NCBI RefSeq assembly: GCF_001592745.1
Contig: NZ_LUKD01000001.1
Location: forward strand, 1,868,914 to 1,932,913
Direction of reading: 5' to 3'
From: Bdellovibrio bacteriovorus
GTDB taxonomy: Bacteria; Bdellovibrionota; Bdellovibrionia; Bdellovibrionales; Bdellovibrionaceae
Length of the DNA: 64,000 nt
The notes below the pieces were generated by a model. It made no database searches and was not told the origin of the DNA. It saw only the letters and a program-made list of their open reading frames with translations. The first letter of the stretch is position 1. Every line of letters starts with the position of its first letter. A program made the position numbers and the translations under genes. This document shows positions 1 through 8,125 of this stretch, in pieces.

Positions 1-35
1 TGACCTCGCCTTTTTATTTTAATAGCTTACTAAGC

Positions 36-2714
36 TTACTGGAAGCGTGTTAACGCGTCTTTCAGTGATTCCAACTGGATCTTAGATTGCGCGAGCAAAG
101 CTTTATCCGTTGCTACCACGTCTTCATCCGCATTGGCGATAAACTTTTCGTTCGAAAGTTTACCTGTCAGCATTGTGATATCTTTTTGAAGTTTTTCGAT
201 CGTTTTATTGATGCGTTTTACTTCTTCATCAAAATCCACAAGGCCTTCAAGTGGGATGATCACTTTCACGCTGGCATCTTTAACCACAACCGGTGCAACG
301 GCACACTTCATCAGATTGCCTTCTTCACCGATGTCCAAATTTTCCAAGCGGCCCATCGTCATGATAGCTGTTTTGTTGTTGCCCAAGATTTTTTGAACTT
401 GGTCATTCATCACTCCCAGGCGCGCATTGATTTTCGTCGCTGGGCTGATGCGGTTTTCACCACGGATGTTACGAATCGCTGTGATCACTTCTTTCACGAT
501 ATCGATTTCTAAAGCCGCTTGAGCAGAGCCCAGGCTTAAGAATTCTTTGTCGTTACGAGTGTTCGGGAATTGATCCACGATACAAGCAGCACCCTTGATC
601 GGAAGCTTTTGGTAGATCTCTTCAGAGATGAACGGAGCAAAAGGATGCAACAAACGAGTGATGCGGTTTAGAACCTGAGCAATCACAAGTTGAGTTGCTT
701 TTTTCTCATCTGCGTTTGTTCCATTCATAATTGGTTTTGTGAACTCGATATACCAGTCACAGAACTGATTCCAGATGAAGTGGTAAAGAGCGTTGGCAGC
801 GTCCGAGAATCTTTCTGTCTCCATCGCTTCTTCAACTTCTTTTGTCACCTCTGCCAGTTTTGTAATGATCCATTGGTCAAACACGCTGATATCTGATTGC
901 TTCGGAAGAGCTTTCACGCCTTCTGCAGGCACTTGGAAATCCTGCAAATTTGAAAGTGCGAAACGAGCCGCATTCCAAATCTTATTCATGAAGTTTCTGT
1001 AGCCTTCAAGACGTTGTTCGCTAAATTTAAAATCTTTTCCAGAATACAAATGAGCCGAGAACGTGAAGCGCAAGGCATCTGCACCATATTTCTCGATCAT
1101 TTCGACTGGATCGACAGAGTTCCCCAAAGACTTAGACATCTTACGACCTTGAGAATCGCGAACAAGTCCGTGGATGTAAACCGTACGGAACGGAACATCA
1201 CGCTTGAACTCAAGACCTAGCATGATCATACGAGCCACCCAGAAGAAGATGATATCGTGACCAGTAACTAGATAATTCGTTGGGTAGAATGTTTTTTGCG
1301 TTTCAGTGTCATTCGGCCAACCCATTGTAGAGAACGGCCATAAACCTGAACTGAACCACGTATCCAACACGTCTTCGTCTTGGTGAATCTTCGTGTTGCC
1401 ACATTTTTCACAAGCCGTTACATCGGTTTCGCTGACAGTTTGGTGTTCGCAGTTTTCGCAATACCAAACCGGAATGCGGTGACCCCACCACAATTGGCGA
1501 GAAATACACCAGTCTTCAATATTGTTCATCCAGTGAAGATAAACTTTTGTCCAAGACTCGGGTTCAAAACGAATTGTTCCGCTTTCAACCACGCGTTTAG
1601 CTGGGGTTGCAAGTTGTTCCATTTTTACGAACCACTGTTCAGACAAGAAAGGTTCTACCACCGCGCCCGAGCGAGAGCAGTGACCTACTGAGTGAACATG
1701 AGGTTCTTCCTTCACGAGGAAGTTCAACGCTTTTAAATCTTCAAGAATGCGCTTACGAGCTTCTTGAACTTTAAGGCCTTTGTATTGACCCGCGTTTTCA
1801 TTCAACTCCGCTTTTTTTGTCAGAATGTTGATGAATTCAAGGTTGTGAGCTTTACCGATTTTGTAATCGTTGAAGTCATGCGCCGGAGTGATTTTTACCA
1901 CGCCCGAACCGAAAGACTTATCAACATACGTATCGGCGATCACTTTGATCTTTCTGTTGATCAAAGGGATGATCGCATTTTTACCGATCAAGTGTTTGTA
2001 GCGCTCGTCTTCAGGATGAACACACAAAGCAGTATCACCCAACATAGTTTCAGGACGAGTTGTTGCTACAGTCACAGTCTCTTGTGTGCCTTCAATAGGA
2101 TAAGAAATATGGTACAACGAGCCTTTGATTTGTTTGTGTTCAACTTCCAAATCAGAGATGGCTGTTTCAAGAGGGCCTGACCAGTTCACCAATCTTTGGC
2201 CACGATAGATCAAACCTTTTTTGTGCAAAGTAACGAACACTTTACGAACGGCTTTAGAAACGCCTTCGTCCAAAGTGAAAACCGCGCGATCCCAATCACA
2301 AGAATCACCTAAGCGGCGCATTTGCGAATAAATACGATCGCCGTATTGGTGCTTCCACTCCCACACTTTTTCCACGAATTTTTCGCGGCCTAAATCATGG
2401 CGAGTAACGCCGTCTTTTTTAAGTTCTCTTTCAACAACAGATTGCGTAGCGATACCCGCGTGATCCGTTCCCGGCAACCACATCGCATTGTAGCCATTCA
2501 TTCTTTTCCAACGGATCAGAATATCTTGAATCGTATGATCCAAAGCATGACCCATGTGCAAAAAGCCAGTGACGTTCGGCGGAGGAAGAATGATAGAGAA
2601 TGGAGGTTTTGTGGATTGATCTTGGGCTTTGAAATAGCCGGAGGATTCCCACCACTGATACGTACGACCTTCAACTTCAGCAGGATTATAACGATCCGAT
2701 AATTGTTGTGACAT
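36..2714 (-). CDS. valS: Valine--tRNA ligase
   Basis: Cytoplasmic class I aminoacyl-tRNA synthetase that charges tRNA-Val and edits misacylated threonine. The 892-residue length is normal for the family. The HIGH signature is visible as PPPNVTGFLHMGHAL near residues 43-57, and the KMSKS loop as GRKMSKSLGN near residue 540. Two CxxC pairs (YCENCEH and ACEKCGN, about residues 420-440) look like a zinc-binding insertion. The C-terminal 70 residues are charged and coiled-coil-like, as in the ValRS tRNA-binding arm. The start ATG at 2714 follows a GAGGT Shine-Dalgarno about 7 nt upstream. The gene stands alone, and its leader can fold into a compact three-helix structure (separate entry). Confidence 0.98.
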   Translation of the reverse strand: MSQQLSDRYNPAEVEGRTYQWWESSGYFKAQDQSTKPPFSIILPPPNVTGFLHMGHALDHTIQDILIRWKRMNGYNAMWLPGTDHAGIATQSVVERELKKDGVTRHDLGREKFVEKVWEWKHQYGDRIYSQMRRLGDSCDWDRAVFTLDEGVSKAVRKVFVTLHKKGLIYRGQRLVNWSGPLETAISDLEVEHKQIKGSLYHISYPIEGTQETVTVATTRPETMLGDTALCVHPEDERYKHLIGKNAIIPLINRKIKVIADTYVDKSFGSGVVKITPAHDFNDYKIGKAHNLEFINILTKKAELNENAGQYKGLKVQEARKRILEDLKALNFLVKEEPHVHSVGHCSRSGAVVEPFLSEQWFVKMEQLATPAKRVVESGTIRFEPESWTKVYLHWMNNIEDWCISRQLWWGHRIPVWYCENCEHQTVSETDVTACEKCGNTKIHQDEDVLDTWFSSGLWPFSTMGWPNDTETQKTFYPTNYLVTGHDIIFFWVARMIMLGLEFKRDVPFRTVYIHGLVRDSQGRKMSKSLGNSVDPVEMIEKYGADALRFTFSAHLYSGKDFKFSEQRLEGYRNFMNKIWNAARFALSNLQDFQVPAEGVKALPKQSDISVFDQWIITKLAEVTKEVEEAMETERFSDAANALYHFIWNQFCDWYIEFTKPIMNGTNADEKKATQLVIAQVLNRITRLLHPFAPFISEEIYQKLPIKGAACIVDQFPNTRNDKEFLSLGSAQAALEIDIVKEVITAIRNIRGENRISPATKINARLGVMNDQVQKILGNNKTAIMTMGRLENLDIGEEGNLMKCAVAPVVVKDASVKVIIPLEGLVDFDEEVKRINKTIEKLQKDITMLTGKLSNEKFIANADEDVVATDKALLAQSKIQLESLKDALTRFQ

Positions 2715-2775
2715 TTAAGCGACCTCTAACTGACTTTAAGAATAAGAAATTCTTAGGTTTTTAACCGTTAGAGAT
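2715..2775 (-). promoter_or_regulatory. Structured valS leader (predicted three-helix junction)
   Basis: Read on the minus strand, the leader holds CTCTAAC (2773-2767) and its exact complement GTTAGAG (2730-2724). Between them sit two back-to-back hairpins: GGTT-AAA-AACC directly after the first arm, then TAAGAAT-TTCTT-ATTCTTA (2755-2737). The Shine-Dalgarno AGAGGT overlaps the 3' arm of the outer helix, so folding would partly hide it. Pairing is seen directly; a regulatory role is inferred. The core T-box sequence was not found. Confidence 0.35.
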
Positions 2776-2897
2776 TAGCAAATTCGGGGGCTTTGCGATA
2801 GTTCTAATGCCCTTGATCGGACCTTCCTTTCTTCTCTGCGTCACGGGCTTTGGTCTTAAGGGGTTCTTTAGATGGATTTAAATCGCTTCGAGCGACG

Positions 2898-3056
2898 GAT
2901 TTGGGTTTGGGAGGAGGCTTGGTGATGGGCCGCTTCGTGCGGGCACGCCATCCGGGCTCGGTCGGTGCCGAGGCTTTGCCTCGGTTCGCGCCATCCAGGC
3001 GCCACCGAAGGCCCTTACTTCGGGCCCATCACCAAGCCTCCTCCCAAACCCAAATC
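2898..3056. repeat. Palindromic repeat element, copy A
   Basis: A 34-nt perfect inverted repeat (2898-2931 with 3023-3056, ends GATTTGGG and CCCAAATC) encloses a GC-rich core of about 91 nt. The core has a second helix TCGGTG/CACCGA (2962-2967 with 3003-3008) and a hairpin CCGAGGC-TTT-GCCTCGG (2968-2984). Copy B at 31057-31224 has the same layout. The segments GCACGCC(A/T)TCCGGGCTCGGT, TTCGCGC, ATCCA and GCGCC are shared, while the helices differ in sequence but stay paired. The right flank (TGCTG, then TCGA and TTCG) is also shared, so the element may extend to about 3085. No encoded protein is evident. Confidence 0.8.
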
Positions 3057-3220
3057 TGTGCTGATGCTTTAATCGAGCTTCGACTTTTAAAATCACAGCG
3101 GATGTGGGCGGTATGAAAATGGAAAAACGTGCTGAGGGATTTAGAAAATCAAAGGAACGATTTTGAAATATCCAAAGGTAGGAACTTAGAAAAATCTTTT
3201 TTAATGCGGTTTGCGGGCAT

Positions 3221-3256
3221 AAAAAAACCCACAACATTTTTGTTGTGGGTTTTTTC
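3221..3256. terminator. Bidirectional terminator
   Basis: An 11-bp stem AACCCACAACA/TGTTGTGGGTT with a short T loop is flanked by A and T tracts. It ends the minus-strand porin gene and could also stop transcription entering from the left. Confidence 0.85.
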
Positions 3257-3290
3257 TTGTGAAGTTGATTTGGTTGAAGTGTTTTTGGGA

Positions 3291-4352
3291 TTACTTCAAG
3301 AAATCGGCCATAAGGCGTGCGCCAACAACCACTTCGTCTCTTTTAACATCGTCGCCTGTTTCTGGCTTTTCTGTGATGTTGTTGTAAGAAAGGTGGTAGC
3401 GGAAGTTTGTGTCTACGTAAGGTTTGTATTCAACAACTACGCCGTAGCCCATGAATTTTTGAGTGATGTCGCCCGCGATTTCTTGTTTGTCTTCTGTTGA
3501 TGTGAACTCAAGACGTGGAGTCCATTGTTCCCAACCAGTGTATGCCAATTTTGCTACCATAGATGTCGTTGTGTCTTTTGCATCTGTTGCATCTTGTTTG
3601 AATTCAGATACTAGGTAGTCGAATTGGAATGTGATTGGAGATGAGTTCCACAATACGCCTGCTGCCATAAACTGATGTTTGTCATCAGCTGTTGGGCCGG
3701 CCATTGTGTGGTAGCTCAGGTTGAAGTTCAAAGCTTTTTCTAGGAAAGCGCCACGGTAGATCACGCCGTACATAGAAGAGTTTTGAGATGCTGAAGGTCC
3801 TACAGCTGTGTCGCCGCCAGCTTCGTTTGTTGCTAGAACGTGAACTGTTTGACCAGAGAAAGAGAAAGTACCTTTAACACCAGTTGCATATAGAAGAGCA
3901 GAAGTACCTAGGTTGAAAGCACCCAAAGTTTGGCCCGCAGCACCTGTCAAGTTAGAGCGAGTGTAGAACTCAGAAGTTAGATACAAGTCAGCGCCACTTG
4001 TTGCACCTTCGAAACCACCGAATTCTGTGTTGAATTTACCGAAGCTCAAAGAGAAAGTGTCGTTCATTTTGTGTGTCAAGTAAGCGTATTCAACAGCTGT
4101 TTGTGCTGCATCTACACCACGAGTAGCGTCTTTATTAAAAGCAAGACGTACACGGAAAGAAAGATCTTCTAAAGCTTTTGCTTGGTAATCAAGACGACCT
4201 GTTTTGAAGTAGAACTTCGTTTGGTCTGGCAGAGTTGAATCTGTGTAAGTTGTTGAGTTGTAGTCAGCGCGCAAGTCTAGGTTCAAAGAACCTGCTTGAG
4301 CTGACAAAGCTGTCGCTGTTGTCACCAATGTCGTGAACAAAAACTTTTTCAT
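3291..4352 (-). CDS. Porin-like outer-membrane beta-barrel protein
   Basis: A 353-residue protein with a clear Sec signal peptide (MKKFLFTTLVTTATALSAQA, cleavage after residue 20). Alternating polar/hydrophobic strands follow throughout, with many aromatic residues, as in general or phosphate-selective porins. It has short turn segments and no cytoplasmic domain. Codon use is strongly biased and uniform, suggesting high expression. Upstream on the minus strand lie AAGGATG as ribosome-binding site and a possible sigma-70 promoter (TTGTTA at 4424-4419, 17-nt spacer, TAGCAT at 4401-4396). A strong terminator follows. It probably forms a general diffusion channel; the substrate cannot be read from sequence. 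Confidence 0.75.
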   Translation of the reverse strand: MKKFLFTTLVTTATALSAQAGSLNLDLRADYNSTTYTDSTLPDQTKFYFKTGRLDYQAKALEDLSFRVRLAFNKDATRGVDAAQTAVEYAYLTHKMNDTFSLSFGKFNTEFGGFEGATSGADLYLTSEFYTRSNLTGAAGQTLGAFNLGTSALLYATGVKGTFSFSGQTVHVLATNEAGGDTAVGPSASQNSSMYGVIYRGAFLEKALNFNLSYHTMAGPTADDKHQFMAAGVLWNSSPITFQFDYLVSEFKQDATDAKDTTTSMVAKLAYTGWEQWTPRLEFTSTEDKQEIAGDITQKFMGYGVVVEYKPYVDTNFRYHLSYNNITEKPETGDDVKRDEVVVGARLMADFLK

Positions 4353-4458
4353 AGTACATCCTTGTGTAAAGTTTTAAGTTGTTTCGATGTACTTAATGCT
4401 ACAAACAAGAGCGTCGACTAACAACGCTTTCTTTTGTTTTTTTATTATATGAGTTTTG

Positions 4459-4797
4459 TCAGATTTGCTGCGTTCGTTCGTTCGCTAAAGCGGTGAATCC
4501 GCCTTTGACATAGTACGCGTTTGTAAAGCCGGCTTTTTCTAAAGCCTCCACCGTGGAAGCACTTCTGATGCCATCGTTATCCAAAACCAGAACAGCATAG
4601 TGCATGGGTAATTTTCTTTCTTGCACCAGAGATAACACTTCTTCCGGTTTAGAGTGGACAACTATATTCTCTAAATGAAGACGCGTTACCTGATTGAACC
4701 ACGGTGCTAGATCAATGTTGTCTAAAAGCACCAGTAACATAGGAATGCGGCCTTGGATCAGGTTGTTGAATTGGAAGTATCCGATTGTGTTAAACAT
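4459..4797 (-). CDS. Rhodanese-like protein lacking the catalytic cysteine
   Basis: A 112-residue single rhodanese-fold domain. The C-terminal half has the family pattern VLVLDNDGIRSASTVEALEK followed by GFTNAYYVKGGF. In active rhodaneses the loop is CxxGxRS; here D73 stands where the cysteine should be (D73-N-D-G-I-R78-S), so sulfurtransferase activity is unlikely and a binding or regulatory role is more probable. The start codon lies 2 nt after the stop of the MFS transporter gene, so the two are cotranscribed and probably translationally coupled. Confidence 0.7.
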   Translation of the reverse strand: MFNTIGYFQFNNLIQGRIPMLLVLLDNIDLAPWFNQVTRLHLENIVVHSKPEEVLSLVQERKLPMHYAVLVLDNDGIRSASTVEALEKAGFTNAYYVKGGFTALANERTQQI

Positions 4798-4799
4798 AA

Positions 4800-6017
4800 T
4801 TATGCCACTCTTCCGTGTTCAGGAATGAATCTATAAATATAAAGAACGATCGCAAGACCCGTAAATGCCAATGCGCCCGAAGCCCAAAACGGTGCGGTGA
4901 TGGCCACGGCTCCGTACAAAAAACCACCGAAGGCAGGGCCAATGATGCGTCCTAAAGAGGCCATGCTTTGTGTGACTCCCATAGTAACACCTTGCTCTTT
5001 GCTGTCAGTAAGTAGACTGACACTTCCTAAAATGCTCGGGTTAGAAAGTCCGTTTCCCAAAGAAAGCAACGTCATCGCTACGGCCATCATGCCGATACTA
5101 TTGGAAATGGCGATTGTCGTTAAACCCAAAGCAAAAAGTGTCAGACCCAAGCGAAGGACTTTTCTTTCGCCCCATTTTGGTAAAAGTCGGCGTACTAAGA
5201 AGCCTTGGGTGAATACAATGATCACGCCAATATAAGCAAAACCGAAACTGACTTGTTTAATGTCCCACTGAAATTTTTCACCCATATAAAGGATCAAAGT
5301 CGCTTCCATTGAAGACATCGCAAAAGAGGCCAACAAAAAAACCGCCATCAAGGCGCCCACCGTTTTGACATTCAGGTAATGCCACATCACTGAGAATCTC
5401 TTTTTCTTTTCTGCCGATTCGCTCTTGGCCGTTAAAGATTCTTTCAAGAATTTGATGCCGAAAAGCAAGTTGGCGAAACACAAGGCGGCCACCCAGTAAG
5501 CTGAAAAAGAAGTGTCGAAGTGTGGTTCGGCAGAAATTGAGTGACCCCATACCGCCAGGCCTCCGCCTAACGCAGGACCGACAACGAATCCCAACCCGAA
5601 GGCAGCGCCAATCAAAGCCATGCCTTTTGAGCGCTCATGTTTTGGAGTGATGTCCGAGATATAAGCGGATGCGGTTGATAAGCTTGCTCCAAAAAAACCC
5701 GCTAAGATACGAGCGACGAAAAGCCACTCTAAACTGCGAGCCATCGCAAACGCGATGTAAGAAAGTCCTTCACCTAAAAGGCAGAACAATAAAATAGGTC
5801 GGCGCCCTAAGCGGTCACTCAGTCTTCCCCAAAAAGGAGAAAATAAAAACTGCATTAATGAATATACGGATAATAACAAACCGGTTTGCAAAGCAGTTGC
5901 GCCAAAGTTTCGGCTTAAAATTGGAAGAATAGGGATGACTACACCAAAGCCTACTAAATACAGGAAAACAGTGAAAAAGATGATCGCAAGCTGTGATTTG
6001 TTTGATGTCGAAGTCAT
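4800..6017 (-). CDS. MFS transporter, TetA-like DHA1 drug:proton antiporter family
   Basis: A 405-residue inner-membrane protein with about 12 hydrophobic segments. Motif A between TM2 and TM3 is intact (FWGRLSDRLGRRPILL, about residues 63-78), and a motif-C-like GAAFGLGFVVGPALGG occurs near residue 138. These mark the 12-TM drug/H+ antiporters related to TetA. It is the first gene of a two-gene unit with the inactive rhodanese and is divergent from the outer-membrane protein gene at 6047, with only about 30 nt between the starts. The substrate is unknown. Confidence 0.85.
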   Translation of the reverse strand: MTSTSNKSQLAIIFFTVFLYLVGFGVVIPILPILSRNFGATALQTGLLLSVYSLMQFLFSPFWGRLSDRLGRRPILLFCLLGEGLSYIAFAMARSLEWLFVARILAGFFGASLSTASAYISDITPKHERSKGMALIGAAFGLGFVVGPALGGGLAVWGHSISAEPHFDTSFSAYWVAALCFANLLFGIKFLKESLTAKSESAEKKKRFSVMWHYLNVKTVGALMAVFLLASFAMSSMEATLILYMGEKFQWDIKQVSFGFAYIGVIIVFTQGFLVRRLLPKWGERKVLRLGLTLFALGLTTIAISNSIGMMAVAMTLLSLGNGLSNPSILGSVSLLTDSKEQGVTMGVTQSMASLGRIIGPAFGGFLYGAVAITAPFWASGALAFTGLAIVLYIYRFIPEHGRVA

Positions 6018-6046
6018 AGGGTTGTTAATATTAGGAAGTTATGAAA

Positions 6047-7195
6047 ATGGCAAATAATCTTCAGCGTTGGCAGCTTCTCATTGCAGTCCTTTCTTTCCTG
6101 TCGTTACCCGCCGGGGCCGTGGATAACTACAAGGAATACCGTCGAGACCGATGGGACTTTGAGCTCAGCACTCAGTACTTTTATTCTGAAGCCAATTACC
6201 CTTCCTCCGGTGGAAGTTCGCAGAACCTTCCAAGCGGAAATACCTATTCTTTATTGGATCTAAATCTTGAATCTCGTTATATGCCGCGTTCGGATTGGTC
6301 TTTGTTCGGTTGGGGGCAACTAAGCAATTCCGAAAGCAAAGACTCTTTGGCGACTCGTTCAAATAGTTCGATCACGGAAATTGCCGCTGGAATGGATTTT
6401 TTAATGTACAACGGCGCCTTTCAGTTAATTCCTGAATTCATCGCGATTGTTCCTTTAGAAGATGTCGATCCAAACTCAGATGCGGTTTTGAATTCAGAAG
6501 GGGTCTTTGAGTTTCACTCTCGTTTGATCGCTCAAAAAGACTTCGGTTCGTTCCGGGGCTATGGTTGGGCAGGCTTTAACTATCGTGGAGATGGACGCTC
6601 TTTCCTTTTACCCTATGGTGTGGGGGCTCAGCTTAAACTTCAGCGCATGCGTTTGGGCGCCGAGCTTTTTGGATATCGCAGTATCACGGACGATACCGAA
6701 GATACGGTGATTCGTACGGGTTATATCAATGGAGCCAATGCGGGGTCTATGAAGTTCTATTCCGTCAATCCCAACCTCCTGGATTCGCAAGTTTATTGGA
6801 ACTGGTTGATATCGCCGAAATGGACACTGCAAGTGAACGGTGGAACAACTTTGACGGGTTCTAATATGGCCGCCGGTTTTCACGTCGGTGGATTCATTCG
6901 TTACTCGTTCGATATGACGGAAGGGTATGCCGAAGAACCTGCTTACGAGCCGGTAAATTCGCCGGTTCCGAAATATCGTTCCAATATGTATGAGTCTGAA
7001 ATGAGTTCCGAAAAACAAGTTCCGACGTTCCGGGAACAAACTGATGACGGAATTGATCAGAACTTATTTAAACCTCGTCCGACGAAGAAGCCGCGTAAGA
7101 AAAAAGTCGATGATACTTACTTGCAGCAGCAGCTTGATGACACCGAATTTAGCGTGGAGCTAAAATCCGATAAAAAGAAAAAGAAAAGCCGCTAA
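6047..7195 (+). CDS. Outer-membrane beta-barrel-like protein with a basic C-terminal tail
   Basis: A signal peptide is followed by about 280 residues rich in short amphipathic strands ending near GFHVGGFIRYSFD. Then comes a tail of about 90 residues, first acidic and proline-containing, finishing in lysine-rich runs (PTKKPRKKKV, KKKKKSR). A typical barrel ends in an aromatic residue, so the tail is unusual. Two ATGs compete: the one at 6041 has only 2 nt to AGGAAG, while the one at 6047 has about 8 nt, so 6047 is preferred. The family is not recognised. Confidence 0.6.
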   Translation: MANNLQRWQLLIAVLSFLSLPAGAVDNYKEYRRDRWDFELSTQYFYSEANYPSSGGSSQNLPSGNTYSLLDLNLESRYMPRSDWSLFGWGQLSNSESKDSLATRSNSSITEIAAGMDFLMYNGAFQLIPEFIAIVPLEDVDPNSDAVLNSEGVFEFHSRLIAQKDFGSFRGYGWAGFNYRGDGRSFLLPYGVGAQLKLQRMRLGAELFGYRSITDDTEDTVIRTGYINGANAGSMKFYSVNPNLLDSQVYWNWLISPKWTLQVNGGTTLTGSNMAAGFHVGGFIRYSFDMTEGYAEEPAYEPVNSPVPKYRSNMYESEMSSEKQVPTFREQTDDGIDQNLFKPRPTKKPRKKKVDDTYLQQQLDDTEFSVELKSDKKKKKSR

Positions 7196-7216
7196 CCAGC
7201 GGTTTTTCTTTTTTTA
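7186..7216 (+). terminator. Rho-independent terminator
   Basis: GCCGCT-AACC-AGCGGT is followed by TTTTCTTTTTTT. The stem begins inside the last codons of the outer-membrane protein gene and ends at the stop codon of the converging yggU gene. Confidence 0.75.
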
Positions 7217-7495
7217 AAGCTTCAAAAGTTCGCGAGCCGTTTTTTCTTCCACACCAATAAGGTCGATAGTTTTATGGCGACCCGTATCGCCTTTCACTAA
7301 GACAACCTGTCTTTTCGGAATATCAAAATAGTCTGAAAGAAATTCGATCAACTCTTCGTTGGCTTTGCCGTCGACGGGGGGAGCCGTGATTTTAATTTTA
7401 AGTTCGCCGTTGTGAGGTCCCACAACTTCGTTTTTAGAGGACTTGGGCTGAATAAAAAGGTGGAGTCGAACTCCACCTTTTATAATTTCTAACAT
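7214..7495 (-). CDS. DUF167/YggU family protein (UPF0235)
   Basis: A 93-residue protein with the DUF167 core: QPKSSKNEVVG, then LKIKITAPPVDGKANEELIEFL, and VVLVKGDTGRHKTIDL. Length and motif order match the YggU family throughout. The biochemical function is not established. It is the last gene of a minus-strand run after divIVA (18-nt gap), proC and yggS, a neighbourhood typical of the yggS-proC cluster. Confidence 0.9.
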   Translation of the reverse strand: MLEIIKGGVRLHLFIQPKSSKNEVVGPHNGELKIKITAPPVDGKANEELIEFLSDYFDIPKRQVVLVKGDTGRHKTIDLIGVEEKTARELLKL

Positions 7496-7513
7496 GGATA
7501 AAATGAATCCCGC

Positions 7514-8065
7514 TTACTCTGCAGATAGCGGAGAAACATTTGTTGAGCGGCCGGGACCATTACCATTTCCATTCGTGTTGTTTGCGATGTTATGGTTTGG
7601 AAGCTGCATTTGCGGCATGTACTTTTCACCTTGTTCAAGCAACGAAAGGTGAGCTTGCGCCAAAGCTTTTAAGTTGGCTTCAAATTGCATACGAGCACGT
7701 TTTAGTTCCGTGACTTCTTGATACATTTTTTTCAATGAATCGCGAGAATCACGAGTGATGATTTCCGCTTTTTGTTGAGCATCGGCGATGATCAATTTAG
7801 CTTCGCGGTCTGCATCTTGACGAAGACGCTCTGCCATTTGAGAAGCTGTCGCGATGGTTTCTTTCAACACTTGATCGCGCTCTTTGTATTCCATCAAGGA
7901 AAGTTCTTTTTCGCGGATGCCTTCTTTCAAAGCATTGCGTTCTTGAATTAAAGACTCCATTTGGGAAGCCACTTGCTGAAGGAAATCCATAACCTCATCA
8001 GCATCAAGACCCATCATCTTTTTAGTGAAAGACTTATGAGCAATATCTATAGGAGTGATTCTCAT
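7514..8065 (-). CDS. divIVA: DivIVA-domain cell-pole/division protein
   Basis: A 183-residue protein. The N-terminal 60 residues match the DivIVA membrane-targeting domain (ITPIDIAHKSFTKKMMGLDADEVMDFLQQV). A long heptad-rich coiled coil follows (about residues 35-150), then a short Asn/Gly-rich tail with NTNGNGNG. In other bacteria DivIVA senses curved membrane at poles and septa. In B. bacteriovorus the homologue is known to affect progeny cell shape and lies beside proC and the yggS gene, as here. AGGAGG-like sequence (GGAGGAAC) precedes the ATG. Confidence 0.92.
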   Translation of the reverse strand: MRITPIDIAHKSFTKKMMGLDADEVMDFLQQVASQMESLIQERNALKEGIREKELSLMEYKERDQVLKETIATASQMAERLRQDADREAKLIIADAQQKAEIITRDSRDSLKKMYQEVTELKRARMQFEANLKALAQAHLSLLEQGEKYMPQMQLPNHNIANNTNGNGNGPGRSTNVSPLSAE

Positions 8066-8125
8066 TTTGTTCCTCCTTGAACAATATGAATTAAGGATAA
8101 AGGCCGAGTCTGTGCCAGGGCAAGG

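Larger units (their letters stand above)
2715..3290. other. Intergenic region between valS and the porin gene
   Basis: This stretch contains the valS leader, the palindromic repeat element (2898-3056) and a bidirectional terminator (3221-3256). Open frames across it exist on both strands, but they are built from the GC-rich repeat, lack ribosome-binding sites and have no recognisable protein character. I see no gene here. Confidence 0.6.

Noticed and set aside
87-512. Plus-strand open frame opposite valS, 141 residues
   Set aside because: It is the antisense of a well-conserved synthetase gene and has no family features.
2850-3237. Open frames on both strands across the region, predicting proteins of 88-123 residues
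   Set aside because: They are created by the GC-rich palindromic element, have no ribosome-binding site and no protein-like conservation; the DNA pairing explains the sequence better.
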